Source of the DNA: Clostridia bacterium
GTDB lineage: Bacteria; Bacillota; Clostridia; Oscillospirales; Acutalibacteraceae
Assembly: GCA_029098305.1 (NCBI GenBank)
Contig: JAQXOB010000050.1
Location: 1 to 64,000 of the forward strand
Length of the DNA stretch: 64,000 nt
Reading direction: 5' to 3'
Every line of letters begins with the position of its first letter. Positions within the stretch are counted from its first letter, which is position 1. Below are positions 23,614-33,097 of the stretch, in pieces. The notes under the pieces were generated by a model that worked only from the letters and a program-made list of their open reading frames with translations, was not told the origin of the DNA and searched no databases. Made by a program: the position numbers and the translations under genes.

Positions 23614-24165
23614 ATGAAAAGATTAATTTGTGTTTTAACAGCTTTTGTTTTAGCTTTGTCGATTTGTGCGTGTGCAGAGAGAAAGCACGTTGCGAGCAAT
23701 GCTCCACAGGATAATTATGTGGATCAGCTTTGCTCAACTGTGAGATCATGGGCAAACGCATATTATCAGAACGATGCAGAGGGATATTTGCACTACTCTT
23801 TTAAAAATCCCGATTGTATGCAGGCTTTGGGTAATAGTGAATATGATTTTGAGTCGATAAAAGCTTCTGTTATAGACGAGCTGGAGAGCTACAATGCATA
23901 TATGAATGAAAACTATTCATTTTACTATGTAGAGGCAGAGCCATCTAATTATGAGATATATGATAAAAGTTCAGATATATATAATGATTATCTTGCAGAG
24001 CTTTCAAAATTATATTCAGGTGCAGACGTTGTAGATGCCTTTGCACTGGTCGAGTTTCAAATCCATATGGATTATAAAGAAGGCGAAAACTCTCTTTCGC
24101 AAGAACAAGAGACCGCAAACGCCGAATGTATGCTCATTGATGATGTGTGGTATGTTATAAATTAA
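23614..24165 (+). CDS. Lipoprotein paralog of the preceding gene
   Basis: This 183-residue lipoprotein has a signal peptide with a lipobox ending at about Cys19 (LSICAC). The mature domain repeats the pattern of the upstream protein (HYSFKNPDCMQALGNSEYDF and DKSSDIYNDYL). The membrane-anchored copy and the lipid-anchored copy would present the same domain on the outer surface. No function is recognised. An AT-rich hairpin terminator follows. Confidence 0.78.
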   Translation: MKRLICVLTAFVLALSICACAERKHVASNAPQDNYVDQLCSTVRSWANAYYQNDAEGYLHYSFKNPDCMQALGNSEYDFESIKASVIDELESYNAYMNENYSFYYVEAEPSNYEIYDKSSDIYNDYLAELSKLYSGADVVDAFALVEFQIHMDYKEGENSLSQEQETANAECMLIDDVWYVIN

Positions 24166-24180
24166 TTTTAAGATAAATAT

Positions 24181-24212
24181 AGTAGTTTGCGTTACTTATA
24201 AACTGCTTTTTC
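24181..24212 (+). terminator. Terminator of the paralog pair
   Basis: AGTAGTTT (24181-24188) pairs with AAACTGCT (24200-24207), followed by TTTT. Confidence 0.65.
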
Positions 24213-24245
24213 TATATATCAGCTATAAAAAGGGGATGTTTCACT

Positions 24246-26366
24246 ATGAGAGATCAGAACAACGAAAATCTATTTTATCCCGATAATCTCAATCAGGGTA
24301 ATAGAGGCTACGAGCAAAATCCGGCAGGCTATGCTCCTGCAAACCAATATGATAGTAATAGACAGGCTAACAGCCAAAACCAGATGAATGGCACAGAGCA
24401 AGATGCTTATAGAGTTCAAAGACCTGTAGCACGTCCTGTACAACCACAAAATCCAATGGCAAGACAGCAACAGCCTATGGCACGTCCTGCACAACCGCAA
24501 AATCCAGTGGTTAGACAGCAACAGCCTATGGCACGTCCTGCACAGTCACAAAATCCAATGGCAAGACAGCAACAGCCCGTAGCACGTCCTGAACAACCGC
24601 AAAATCCAATAGTAGAGCAAAATCAGGCATCCCAGAAGTTTACTGATGAATCAATGACAAAACCTCAAGCTGTTCAAAGTCCTGTAGAACAGCCTGTAAA
24701 CGTTGTTGAGCCTACTAATAATGAAACAAACCTCGGTTCTTTTGATAAGAACAATACTGAAGCTACCATGCCAAAATCTCTCGATGAACTGCAAAAAGAA
24801 ATTGATAGATTAGAATCCGAGTACGAAAATATGTTTGGTAAATTGCCTGATGAATCTGATACAAATGCAGAGCCAATGGCGACACCGTCAGATGAAAAGC
24901 CTGCAGATTTTATGGGTGGCTTTAGAAATAATACATCAGAATTTGCACCACAGTCTTTTGAAAACAAGAGGAACTTTGATCCGGTGCAACATGGCAATAT
25001 CCAAAAAACTAATTTTGAGAATAACTTTAATCAAATAAACGATAGCTTTATTCCTGAAAATCCAACAGCGCCAAAGAGCAAGAAGAAACAAAAGGCGAAA
25101 AAGGGTAAGAAGAAAACCAGTAAAAACGTCCTCATCATTACACTTATTATAGTAGCAATATGCTTATTGCTTGTGGGTGCATATTTTGCATTGCCGATGC
25201 TTGGTATAGATGTTTTTGGTGGCTTTAATACACCGTCTGATAATACCAATAACAGTGATGTGACATCTTCTTTCTCAGATGTGATTGACACAGAAAACAG
25301 CTTGTTGCCACCTGATACAGATGTTATTAATCCAAATAGCTCTGGTCTGGATGTAAATAGCCAGCCTGATATCGGAGTAACAGAATATTCTGCACAGTAT
25401 GCTTACGAGGTGCTGTCGCCATCCGTTGTGGGTATATCATGCTACGAAAAGGGCCTCACATTGGCAGCAGATGGTGCTGCATCTGAGGGTACAGGCATTG
25501 TGGTTACAGCTGATGGCTATATCGCCACAAACAGCCATGTTATCGGTGATTCTAAAACAGCCTATGAAGTATATGTAACGCTTGGCAATGGAAATCAGAT
25601 AGAGGCTATGATAGTTGGCTTTGATACAAAAACTGATCTCGCAGTGCTAAAGATAGACCCGGCAGGCGAAGTGCTAAAGCCGGCTACATTTGCAGATAGC
25701 GAAAAGATATTTGTAGGTCAAGATGTGGTTGCTATTGGTAATCCCGGTGGCAGTGCTTATTCCAATTCTATCACAAGAGGAATTATATCAGCTTTAAACA
25801 GAAGTGTTTCTACATTCAGCTATGTAGACTATATCCAAACTGATGCAGCTATCAACCCCGGAAACAGTGGTGGACCTTTGGCAAACCTCTATGGTCAGGT
25901 AATTGGTATTAACACAATTAAGATTGTTGATGAGGAATACGAAGGCATGGGATTTGCTATCCCTAGTGTAACTGTTAAAAAGATTTGCGACGATCTTATC
26001 AATCAAGGCTATGTTTCCGGCAGAGTGAGAATCGGCATCGTAGGTCAAGAACTTACATCTGCTGTAGCTGCTTCAGGTGGACTTGATCAGGGTGGTATCA
26101 TTATTATTGAATTTAGTCCTGATAGTCCTTTCAATGGCACAGAGGCTAAGCCTAATGATATTATCACAGCATTTAATGGTGTTACTGTTACATCATTTAG
26201 TGAGCTTTACAAAGAGTTAGATAAATATCAGCCGGGCGACGAGGTCACTGTGACATTATATAGAGCAGGTCAAGGAACAAAGCCGGGTAAATCTATTGAG
26301 GTTAAGGTGAAATTACTTGCAGACCTTGGAGAAACTCAGTCAGCTGTTACTGATCCTAATGAATAA
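24246..26366 (+). CDS. htrA: HtrA/DegP-like membrane serine protease with PDZ domain
   Basis: The 706-residue protein has a long Gln/Pro-rich cytoplasmic region (1-285), a transmembrane helix (about 294-316), a trypsin-like domain and a PDZ domain (about 595-690). The catalytic triad is visible as His431 (TNSHVIG), Asp464 (KTDLAVLKI) and Ser541 (GNSGGPL). HtrA proteases degrade or refold misfolded exported proteins. The cytoplasmic region is longer than in Bacillus HtrA and holds four copies of a 17-residue repeat. GGGGATG sequence and a gap of 80 bases precede the start. Confidence 0.93.
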   Translation: MRDQNNENLFYPDNLNQGNRGYEQNPAGYAPANQYDSNRQANSQNQMNGTEQDAYRVQRPVARPVQPQNPMARQQQPMARPAQPQNPVVRQQQPMARPAQSQNPMARQQQPVARPEQPQNPIVEQNQASQKFTDESMTKPQAVQSPVEQPVNVVEPTNNETNLGSFDKNNTEATMPKSLDELQKEIDRLESEYENMFGKLPDESDTNAEPMATPSDEKPADFMGGFRNNTSEFAPQSFENKRNFDPVQHGNIQKTNFENNFNQINDSFIPENPTAPKSKKKQKAKKGKKKTSKNVLIITLIIVAICLLLVGAYFALPMLGIDVFGGFNTPSDNTNNSDVTSSFSDVIDTENSLLPPDTDVINPNSSGLDVNSQPDIGVTEYSAQYAYEVLSPSVVGISCYEKGLTLAADGAASEGTGIVVTADGYIATNSHVIGDSKTAYEVYVTLGNGNQIEAMIVGFDTKTDLAVLKIDPAGEVLKPATFADSEKIFVGQDVVAIGNPGGSAYSNSITRGIISALNRSVSTFSYVDYIQTDAAINPGNSGGPLANLYGQVIGINTIKIVDEEYEGMGFAIPSVTVKKICDDLINQGYVSGRVRIGIVGQELTSAVAASGGLDQGGIIIIEFSPDSPFNGTEAKPNDIITAFNGVTVTSFSELYKELDKYQPGDEVTVTLYRAGQGTKPGKSIEVKVKLLADLGETQSAVTDPNE
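24432..24626 (+). repeat. 51-bp in-frame minisatellite within htrA
   Basis: Nearly four copies of a 51-bp unit encode variants of RPAQPQNPMARQQQPMA. Copies differ mostly at single codons. They lie in the cytoplasmic tail before the transmembrane helix. Confidence 0.9.
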
Positions 26367-26383
26367 TTATTGATTTAAAAACA

Positions 26384-26420
26384 TAGTGCCCTTTCTTTCA
26401 CATTAAAAGAGAGGGCACTA
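26384..26420 (+). terminator. Hairpin after htrA
   Basis: TAGTGCCCTTTCTTT (26384-26398) pairs with AAAGAGAGGGCACTA (26406-26420) through one G-U pair. The downstream T-run is poor, so termination efficiency is uncertain. Confidence 0.6.
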
Positions 26421-26488
26421 AATACAAAAAGCAAAAAAATATGCAGATTTTAAAAGTCTGTCGGATAACAGATATAGGAGAATATACT

Positions 26489-27190
26489 ATGAAATATTGT
26501 GATATACATACCCATATTCTTCCAAAAATGGATGACGGATCGAAAAGCATCTCTGAGAGTGCACAACTGATAAGCCGACTAAATGTCTATGGAGTGGATG
26601 CAATCGCTTTTACTCCGCATTATTATAGCAACAAGGAATCTATAGAGAGCTTTGTGCAAAGAAGAACAGAGTGCTACGAAAACGCATTGCCAAATCTGCC
26701 ACGTGGCATAAAATATACTGTTGGTGCTGAAGTGTTTGTAACAGACCTTCTCTTTTCTGCTGACGATATTACTCCTTTGTGCTACAATAATACCAGATAT
26801 ATGCTTACTGAGCTTAGTTATGATATCACCATAGAGAGAGCTATTAATTATATCGAGATGTTGCGCTCAAAATACAGCGTGATTCCAATCATAGCTCATA
26901 TTGAACGCTATCCAAATATATTGAATCCAAATCATGTATCTAAACTTGTTGATAATGGTGCTTTTATACAAACAAATATTGATAGCGCAGCATCGGGATT
27001 CTTTCAGAGGAGAAAGATTGTAGCATTGGCAGAAAGCGGATTGATACATTTCTTAGGCACCGACACTCATTCTATAGATAAACGCTGTCCTGATTTTGCC
27101 GAGAATGTGCAAAAGATAGTAAAATATATCGGCAAGGAATTTTTTAAAGAATGTATGCTAAATGCATATGAATTGTTTGAAAACGACTAA
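26489..27190 (+). CDS. CpsB/YwqE-type PHP-family tyrosine-protein phosphatase
   Basis: The 233-residue protein is a PHP-fold metal phosphatase like CpsB and YwqE, which dephosphorylate tyrosine kinases controlling capsule or exopolysaccharide synthesis. Metal-binding motifs are all present: DIHTHILPKMDDG (5-17), TPHYYS, IIAHIERY and GTDTHS. I chose the ATG at 26489 because AGGAG lies upstream and the conserved domain starts there. No BY-kinase or capsule genes lie beside it, so its substrate is not evident. Confidence 0.87.
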   Translation: MKYCDIHTHILPKMDDGSKSISESAQLISRLNVYGVDAIAFTPHYYSNKESIESFVQRRTECYENALPNLPRGIKYTVGAEVFVTDLLFSADDITPLCYNNTRYMLTELSYDITIERAINYIEMLRSKYSVIPIIAHIERYPNILNPNHVSKLVDNGAFIQTNIDSAASGFFQRRKIVALAESGLIHFLGTDTHSIDKRCPDFAENVQKIVKYIGKEFFKECMLNAYELFEND

Positions 27191-27195
27191 AACAA

Positions 27196-27246
27196 AAAAT
27201 CTCTCTGCAACATAACTAAATATGCTGATGAGAGATTTTATTTTTT
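27196..27246. terminator. Bidirectional terminator between convergent genes
   Basis: AAAATCTCTC (27196-27205) pairs with GAGAGATTTT (27230-27239), with A-rich and T-rich flanks on both sides, between the phosphatase and the minus-strand radical SAM gene. Confidence 0.85.
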
Positions 27247-28118
27247 CATTCTGTATAAAATTCAGGGGTATAAGATGCATCTGCAGATTCATCATCCTGC
27301 ACAAAACCATCAAGTGATGACAAAAACAGGTGTTCTGATACCTTTTCATATTCTGCATCGGTCACTTTGCGCATAAGCTCAGGGAACGTATCCAGATTAC
27401 ACGCAGGATAATATTGTCTCATAAGACTAAATATGATGTTTTCTCCATATGCCTCGTCAAGATAGCTGATGATCTGCTTGCTCTCGTTAACAAGATTGGG
27501 CAGAACAAGATGTCTTACTATAACACCTTTTTGCATAATGCCGTCATTGTCAAAAATCGGTTTTTGCACCTGCGAGAACATCTCGGCGATTGCATCCTTT
27601 GCCACAGTGACATAATCGGGTGCGTTGCTGTATCTTAGAGCCGTGTTACCGGAATAATATTTAAAATCGGGCATATATATATCCACAATTCCATCCAGCT
27701 TTTTGAGTGTTTCAACGCTCTCATATCCTCCGCAATTATACACTACGGGAATTTTAGGTTTATATTTTTCAAATGCTTTGATTATAGCATATGTATAATG
27801 CGTGGGTGTGACTAGATTAATATTATGCACACCCTGCTGTTCCAGCTCTTTAAAAAGTTCTGCGAGCTCATCTATGCTATAAGCTTTGCCTTTCGGCTTT
27901 CGGCTGATTTTGTGATTCTGGCAATACACGCATTTTAGCACGCATCCTCCAAAAAAAACAGCACCGCTTCCTTTTTCGCCACTTATACAAGGCTCCTCCC
28001 AATAGTGAGGGGCTGCTCTGTTAATAATTGGCAAAAGGGCGGCACCGCAATAGCCGTTTGGCTGTGTTTCGCTTTTCGGTGCGTTGCATTTTCTTGGACA
28101 ATCAGCACAATAATACAC
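27246..28118 (-). CDS. Radical SAM protein related to pyruvate formate-lyase activases (COG1313)
   Basis: The 290-residue radical SAM protein has the cluster motif CVLKCVYC (Cys59, 63, 66). It also has an N-terminal Cys-rich segment (CADCPRKC and YCG) typical of COG1313, often called PflX. No pyruvate formate-lyase gene is next to it, so the substrate is unknown. The start is a GTG at 28118 with AGGAG 11 bases upstream. It lies 38 bases after a small Cys-containing gene on the same strand, probably in one operon. Confidence 0.85.
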   Translation of the reverse strand: MYYCADCPRKCNAPKSETQPNGYCGAALLPIINRAAPHYWEEPCISGEKGSGAVFFGGCVLKCVYCQNHKISRKPKGKAYSIDELAELFKELEQQGVHNINLVTPTHYTYAIIKAFEKYKPKIPVVYNCGGYESVETLKKLDGIVDIYMPDFKYYSGNTALRYSNAPDYVTVAKDAIAEMFSQVQKPIFDNDGIMQKGVIVRHLVLPNLVNESKQIISYLDEAYGENIIFSLMRQYYPACNLDTFPELMRKVTDAEYEKVSEHLFLSSLDGFVQDDESADASYTPEFYTE

Positions 28119-28156
28119 AAGGCATCACGCTCCTGATCCTTAATGAGGGTTTAAAT

Positions 28157-28369
28157 TTAGATTTTAAAATCTTCCTCTTCAAATTTTGGCATCTCCGGCA
28201 TGGCGTCCGGTATTCTCATAAGCGGATCATACACAAACTTAGGGCATTTTTCGTCTTTTATAGAACGATTTAACGTGCATATATAGATTTGCTTATCATC
28301 GATCTGACAGTTAGCACAATATTCACAACAAGGACTAATATCTTTATTAAAATATTTTGGAACTTTCAT
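28157..28369 (-). CDS. Small Cys-containing conserved protein
   Basis: This 70-residue protein has six Cys (CCEYCANC, ICTLN, KCPKF), which could bind a metal. The segment KCPKFVYDPLMRIP is likely its conserved core. No signal peptide or membrane helix is present. AGGTGAG lies 9 bases before the ATG. It precedes the radical SAM gene and may serve the same pathway. The function is unknown. Confidence 0.75.
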   Translation of the reverse strand: MKVPKYFNKDISPCCEYCANCQIDDKQIYICTLNRSIKDEKCPKFVYDPLMRIPDAMPEMPKFEEEDFKI

Positions 28370-28449
28370 AATTGAACACTCACCTAACTCACTATAAATT
28401 CAAACATTATTATATCAAAACCAATAAATTAAATCAAGGAGTTTTTACA

Positions 28450-29283
28450 ATGATTTTTAACAGCAACAAAATGAACTTAAATATAGTAGATTCTGTTCCT
28501 TTTCTCACGTTTAAGGAACTGGATAAGATAGACTGCATTACTCATGCTTTTTCCACCAGGTTGGGTGGCATAAGCAAAGGGATATACTCATCTATGAATC
28601 TCAGCTTCGGCAGAGGCGACTCTGACGAAAATGTTCTTGAAAACTATCGCATATTTGCACGTGCAGGAGGATTTGATTATGACAGCCTTGTGTCATCGCA
28701 ACAAGATCACAATGCTAATGTGCGTGTTGTGACCGAAAAAGACCGAGGTGTAGGCATTTATAAGCCACAAAATATGCAATCGATAGATGCTCTCATTACA
28801 AATGATACTAATGTAACGCTAGTTACTCACTATGCAGATTGCACACCTATATTTTTGGTAGATCCTGTGAAAAAGTGCATTGGGTTGGTACATTCCGGAT
28901 GGAAAGGCACAGTAAAGCAGATTGGAAAGGTTACAGTGCAGGCAATGCATGATAACTTTAGAACTGATCCTAAAGATATTGTGGCTGCTATAGGGCCTGC
29001 TATTTCAAAATGTTGCTTTGAGGTGGATAAACCGGTTGCAGATGAGTTTGCTCGTATAGATGGTTTTAACACTGATATGTTTATTATTGACGACAAAAAC
29101 GGAAAATATCACATTGATCTTTTGGAATGTAATAGGCAGATTTTAGTTTCGGCCGGTGTGCGTGCAGAAAATATCAGCATAAGTGATCTTTGCACAAGAT
29201 GCTGTTATGATATGCTCTTTTCTCACAGAGCGACAAATGGTGAGCGTGGCGGTATGATTGCAATGATGGCAATAAAAGGATAA
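28450..29283 (+). CDS. pgeF: Laccase-domain purine nucleoside phosphorylase (PgeF/YlmD)
   Basis: The 277-residue protein belongs to the YfiH/YlmD multicopper-oxidase-like family, which acts on purine nucleosides and has been linked to peptidoglycan-editing in E. coli. Metal and active-site motifs are visible: SSQQDHNANV, THYADCTPIF, LVHSGWKGT and LCTRCCYDMLFSHR. I chose the ATG at 28450 because AAGGAG lies 9-10 bases upstream. A terminator follows. Confidence 0.9.
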   Translation: MIFNSNKMNLNIVDSVPFLTFKELDKIDCITHAFSTRLGGISKGIYSSMNLSFGRGDSDENVLENYRIFARAGGFDYDSLVSSQQDHNANVRVVTEKDRGVGIYKPQNMQSIDALITNDTNVTLVTHYADCTPIFLVDPVKKCIGLVHSGWKGTVKQIGKVTVQAMHDNFRTDPKDIVAAIGPAISKCCFEVDKPVADEFARIDGFNTDMFIIDDKNGKYHIDLLECNRQILVSAGVRAENISISDLCTRCCYDMLFSHRATNGERGGMIAMMAIKG

Positions 29284-29322
29284 ATTTAACTGTCTATATA
29301 AATATTAGTAATAATATTAGGG

Positions 29323-29370
29323 AAAAATGTCTAATGTAGGGTGTGTGCGCTCTATGACAGACATTTTTTT
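29323..29370 (+). terminator. Terminator after pgeF
   Basis: AAAAATGTCT (29323-29332) pairs with AGACATTTTT (29359-29368), followed by a T-run. Confidence 0.85.
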
Positions 29371-29422
29371 ATTGTCACATATAAATATGAGAGAAAATAT
29401 ATAAAAAATTTGCCTTAATCTA

Positions 29423-29451
29423 TTGACAAATGCTGGATCGAGTGCTAAATT
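29423..29451 (+). promoter_or_regulatory. Promoter of the hrcA heat-shock operon
   Basis: TTGACA (29423-29428) and TAAATT (29446-29451) are separated by 17 bases. The -10 box overlaps an extra GAGTGCTAA half-site, and CIRCE lies just downstream. Confidence 0.7.
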
Positions 29452-29460
29452 ATAAATAGA

Positions 29461-29487
29461 TTAGCACTCGCAAGCTTAGAGTGCTAA
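29461..29487 (+). promoter_or_regulatory. CIRCE operator (HrcA binding site)
   Basis: TTAGCACTC - 9 bases - GAGTGCTAA is a perfect CIRCE element, 17 bases upstream of hrcA. HrcA is known to bind CIRCE and repress class I heat-shock operons. Confidence 0.98.
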
Positions 29488-29503
29488 TTAAAGAGGTGAA
29501 GGC

Positions 29504-30535
29504 ATGGACTTGACAAACAAGCAAATGCTTGTGCTGAAAGCAATCGTAGAAGCATACATCGAAACAGGCGAGCCTGTAGGCTCGAAAAACATATGTGATG
29601 ATCTGGGATATCAGGCTTCTCCTGCTACCATAAGAAACTATATGGCAGAGCTAACAAAAGCAGGCCTGATATTGCAACCCCACACTTCGGCTGGTCGTGT
29701 GCCGTCTGAAAAGGGATATCAGAGATATGTAGAGCAGTTTGCTGAGAACAGTCTGGATGAAGATTTAAAAGAATATATCGACAGCCGACTTTTTCAGTGT
29801 AATGCAGAACCGTATGAGCTTATGCAGACGGCAACCGATCTGCTCGCAGAGTTGCTTGGAGGATTTGCAGTTATTACTTCTCCGCAATCAGACGATTCGA
29901 GAATATATAGTGTCAAGTTCCTCAAGATAGGAAGATACACTGTGCTTGCTGTGCTGGTTTCGAGCAGTGGTTCTGTTAAGACAAGGCTTTTCAGATGTGA
30001 GTTTGTGATAACTGATGAGATTATCACAATTTTTGAAAAGCTGGTGAGCGACCGATTTACCGGTATGCCGTTAAAGGATATAACTCCCGCTCTCTTGCAA
30101 ACAGAGGCCGCCACCATGGGTGAGCTTGGGCTACTGATGTCTAACGTGCTGTGGGTTCTCGGTGTGCTGTGTAGGCAGGCAGATGAGGTAGGAGTTGTTA
30201 CCTCTGAAAACACACAAAACCTTTTCGAGAGTGACTGCCTTTATGATAAAATTTCAAAGGTGAGTGCTTTTTTGAAAGAAAAATCAAGAGTTTCTGATTT
30301 TCTTAATAGATATAGCAGTGGCGTTTACTTTGGCAGTAACACTGAAATAAGTCACTTAAACGGCTTTTCGATAATCTCTGAGGAATATTCCGCAGGCAGT
30401 GGTTCATCAGGTGTACTAGGTCTTATTTGCCCTGTTCGCACAAATTATTCTTTGTGTATATCCACGGTAAAATATGTGGCAGAGGTGACCGGCAAGGTAA
30501 TAAGAGGCATCATTGGTGCCGATTATGAAGAATAA
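29504..30535 (+). CDS. hrcA: Heat-inducible transcription repressor HrcA
   Basis: The 343-residue repressor has an N-terminal winged helix (1-75; DLTNKQMLVLKAIVEAYIE, then SPATIRNYMAELTKAGL) and HPHTSAGRVP-like residues (QPHTSAGRVPSEKGY). A GAF-like dimer domain follows. It should bind the CIRCE element directly upstream and so autoregulate this operon. GAGGTGAAGG precedes the ATG. The next gene, grpE, begins 21 bases downstream. Confidence 0.97.
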   Translation: MDLTNKQMLVLKAIVEAYIETGEPVGSKNICDDLGYQASPATIRNYMAELTKAGLILQPHTSAGRVPSEKGYQRYVEQFAENSLDEDLKEYIDSRLFQCNAEPYELMQTATDLLAELLGGFAVITSPQSDDSRIYSVKFLKIGRYTVLAVLVSSSGSVKTRLFRCEFVITDEIITIFEKLVSDRFTGMPLKDITPALLQTEAATMGELGLLMSNVLWVLGVLCRQADEVGVVTSENTQNLFESDCLYDKISKVSAFLKEKSRVSDFLNRYSSGVYFGSNTEISHLNGFSIISEEYSAGSGSSGVLGLICPVRTNYSLCISTVKYVAEVTGKVIRGIIGADYEE

Positions 30536-30556
30536 AAATTAAGGAGGGTGTTTTTG

Positions 30557-31129
30557 TTGGCGAAGGAAAAGAAAACAAAACACGTTACTGAAGAAGAAAA
30601 AATAAATGACAATGAGCAGAGCATAAATGCTGATGAAAAAGAGGCTATAGAAAATTCAGCTGAAACATCAAAAGATGATGCAGGCTCAAAAGAGATAGAC
30701 ACTCTCAAGGCTGAGATAGAAAGGCTAAAGGATGCGCATATGAGATGTGCCGCAGAATATGCCAACTATCGCACCAGAACTGATAAAGAAAAAACAGAAA
30801 TTTACACAAATGCGACCATAGATGCAATAAAAAACATTCTTCCAATAGCAGATAGCATAGACATTGCTATAGCAGCCTCTGCCAATGCAAGCGAAGAATA
30901 TAAAAAAGGCTTAGAGCTTATTAAGGCTCAGCTTGATAAATCTTTCGAAGCACTTGGTGTAGAGAGCTATGGCGAAGTGGGCGACAGCTTCGATCCTGAG
31001 TTATACAACGCTATCGCAAAGATAGAGGATGAATCACTAGGCGAAAATGTGGTTGCCACAGTATTTCAAAAAGGATATAAGTGTAAAGAAAAAATTATAA
31101 GATACTGTATGGTACAGGTAGCAAACTAG
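30557..31129 (+). CDS. grpE: Nucleotide exchange factor GrpE
   Basis: The 190-residue co-chaperone releases ADP from DnaK. An acidic N-terminal tail (1-50) leads to a long helix (DTLKAEIERLKDAHMRCAAE) and the conserved EYANYRTRT segment. The C-terminal beta domain contains GDSFDPELYNAI and VFQKGYKCKEKIIR. The start is probably the TTG at 30557, 9 bases after GGAGG. TTG at 30554 is an alternative, and GTG at 30548 overlaps the ribosome site. Confidence 0.95.
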   Translation: MAKEKKTKHVTEEEKINDNEQSINADEKEAIENSAETSKDDAGSKEIDTLKAEIERLKDAHMRCAAEYANYRTRTDKEKTEIYTNATIDAIKNILPIADSIDIAIAASANASEEYKKGLELIKAQLDKSFEALGVESYGEVGDSFDPELYNAIAKIEDESLGENVVATVFQKGYKCKEKIIRYCMVQVAN

Positions 31130-31180
31130 CATAATTAATATATAGAGATTTTATTTCAAAATTATAGGAGGCAATATATT

Positions 31181-33016
31181 ATGGCAAAGACAATAGGTAT
31201 TGATTTAGGTACAACAAATTCATGTGTAGCAGTTATTGAAGGTGGAGAACCGGTAGTTATCGCAAACGCTGAGGGTTCAAGAACAACTCCTTCTGTGGTT
31301 GCATTTTCTAAAACAGGCGAAAGACTAATCGGCCAAGTGGCTAAGCGTCAGGCTATATCTAACCCTGATAAGACAATCTCTTCTATCAAGAGAGAGATGG
31401 GCACAAGCTACAAGGTAAATATAGATGATAAGTCTTATTCTCCACAAGAGATATCAGCAATGATTCTCCAAAAGCTAAAGGCTGATGCAGAGGCTTATCT
31501 CGGCGATAAGGTTACTCAGGCTGTTATCACAGTACCTGCTTACTTTACAGATGCACAGCGTCAGGCTACTAAGGACGCAGGCAAAATCGCAGGACTTGAT
31601 GTTAAGAGAATTATCAACGAGCCTACAGCTGCTGCTCTCTCTTATGGTATTGATAAAGAAGCAGACCAGAAAGTTATGGTATACGACTTAGGTGGTGGTA
31701 CTTTCGATGTATCTATCATCGAGATGGGCGACGGCGTTCAAGAGGTTCTCGCTACAGCAGGTAACAACCGCTTGGGTGGCGATGACTTTGATAAGAGAAT
31801 TGTAGATTGGATAATCGCAGAATTTAGAAAAGATACAGGCATAAACCTTGCTAACGATGCTGTAGTAATGCAGAGATTAAAGGAAGCAGCAGAAAAAGCT
31901 AAGATTGAGCTTTCCGGTGTAACTACATCTCAGATCAATCTTCCATTTATCACAGCAGATGCTACAGGTCCTAAGCACCTCGACCTCACACTCACAAGAG
32001 CTAAGTTCGACGAGCTTACCGCAGATCTTGTAGAAGCTACAATGGGCCCTGTTCGCAGTGCTTTAAAGGATAGCGGACTTTCTCTCAGCCAGATAGACAA
32101 GGTTTTGATGGTTGGTGGTTCTTCCAGAATTCCGGCTGTTCAAGAAGCTGTTAAAAAGCTTATCGGCAAAGAGCCATTCAAGGGCATTAACCCAGACGAA
32201 TGTGTTGCTATCGGTGCTGCTATTCAGGCTGGCGTACTTGGTGGAGAAGTAGAGGGATTGCTTCTTCTTGATGTTACTCCGCTTTCTCTTGGTGTAGAAA
32301 CAATGGGCGGAATCATGACAAAGGTAATAGACAGAAATACAACTATTCCAACTAAGAAGAGCCAGATTTTCTCCACAGCAGCTGATAATCAGACACAGGT
32401 TCAAATCAACGTGTTGCAGGGTGAAAGAGAATTTGCAAGAGATAACAAACAGCTTGGTTTGTTCACACTTGATGGTATCGCACCAGCAATGAGAGGTGTG
32501 CCACAAATTGAGGTTACATTTGATATAGATGCTAACGGTATCGTAAATGTATCTGCAAAAGACCTTGGCACAGGCAAAGAGCAGAAGATTACTATCACTT
32601 CTAACACAAACATGAGCAAAGAAGACATCGAAAAGGCTGTTCAGGAAGCAGAGAAGTATGCAGCAGAAGATAAGAAGCGTCGTGAAGAAGTAGACGTGAA
32701 GAACGAAGCAGAAAACATGACTTACGCTGTAGAAAAGCTTCTTAACGAGAGTGGCGACAAGATAGATGAAGCAGACAAATCATCTCTCAGAACTAAATCA
32801 GATGAGCTTAAAGAAGCTCTCAAGGGTTCCGATGTAGAGAGAATCAAGACTCTCAAGGATGAGCTTCAGAAAAACCTCTATGATGTATCAGGTAAGCTCT
32901 ATCAGCAGGCAGCTCCACAGGGTGCATCACCGGAGGATTTTGCAGGCGCTCAGGGCGGTCAGGGCTATGGTCCGGATGGCAATGTTTATGATGCTGATTT
33001 CAAAGATGTAGACTAA
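31181..33016 (+). CDS. dnaK: Chaperone DnaK (Hsp70)
   Basis: The 611-residue Hsp70 has the N-terminal ATPase ([14 protein letters not shown] at 5-18, [17 protein letters not shown] and a later VGGSSRIP) and the substrate-binding domain (from about 365). It ends with a helical lid and an Ala/Gly/Gln-rich tail to DADFKDVD. It works with GrpE and DnaJ in protein folding. AGGAGG precedes the ATG, 51 bases after grpE. Confidence 0.98.
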   Translation: MAKTIGIDLGTTNSCVAVIEGGEPVVIANAEGSRTTPSVVAFSKTGERLIGQVAKRQAISNPDKTISSIKREMGTSYKVNIDDKSYSPQEISAMILQKLKADAEAYLGDKVTQAVITVPAYFTDAQRQATKDAGKIAGLDVKRIINEPTAAALSYGIDKEADQKVMVYDLGGGTFDVSIIEMGDGVQEVLATAGNNRLGGDDFDKRIVDWIIAEFRKDTGINLANDAVVMQRLKEAAEKAKIELSGVTTSQINLPFITADATGPKHLDLTLTRAKFDELTADLVEATMGPVRSALKDSGLSLSQIDKVLMVGGSSRIPAVQEAVKKLIGKEPFKGINPDECVAIGAAIQAGVLGGEVEGLLLLDVTPLSLGVETMGGIMTKVIDRNTTIPTKKSQIFSTAADNQTQVQINVLQGEREFARDNKQLGLFTLDGIAPAMRGVPQIEVTFDIDANGIVNVSAKDLGTGKEQKITITSNTNMSKEDIEKAVQEAEKYAAEDKKRREEVDVKNEAENMTYAVEKLLNESGDKIDEADKSSLRTKSDELKEALKGSDVERIKTLKDELQKNLYDVSGKLYQQAAPQGASPEDFAGAQGGQGYGPDGNVYDADFKDVD

Positions 33017-33031
33017 TTTTTCTGATTATAA

Positions 33032-33075
33032 AATGCAATACCGCACTCGTTTTTTATGAGCTGTGGTATTGCATT
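33032..33075 (+). terminator. Terminator or attenuator between dnaK and dnaJ
   Basis: AATGCAATACC (33032-33042) pairs with GGTATTGCATT (33065-33075). The downstream T-run is short, so it may only reduce read-through to dnaJ. Confidence 0.7.
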
Positions 33076-33097
33076 AATTATCGTATTCTGATATAAT
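33069..33097 (+). promoter_or_regulatory. Probable separate dnaJ promoter
   Basis: TTGCAT and TATAAT are separated by 17 bases. The -35 box lies in the right arm of the preceding hairpin. No CIRCE is present here. Confidence 0.6.

Noticed and set aside
24432..24626. CRISPR-like repeats in htrA
   Set aside because: The repeat is in frame, coding and without spacers.
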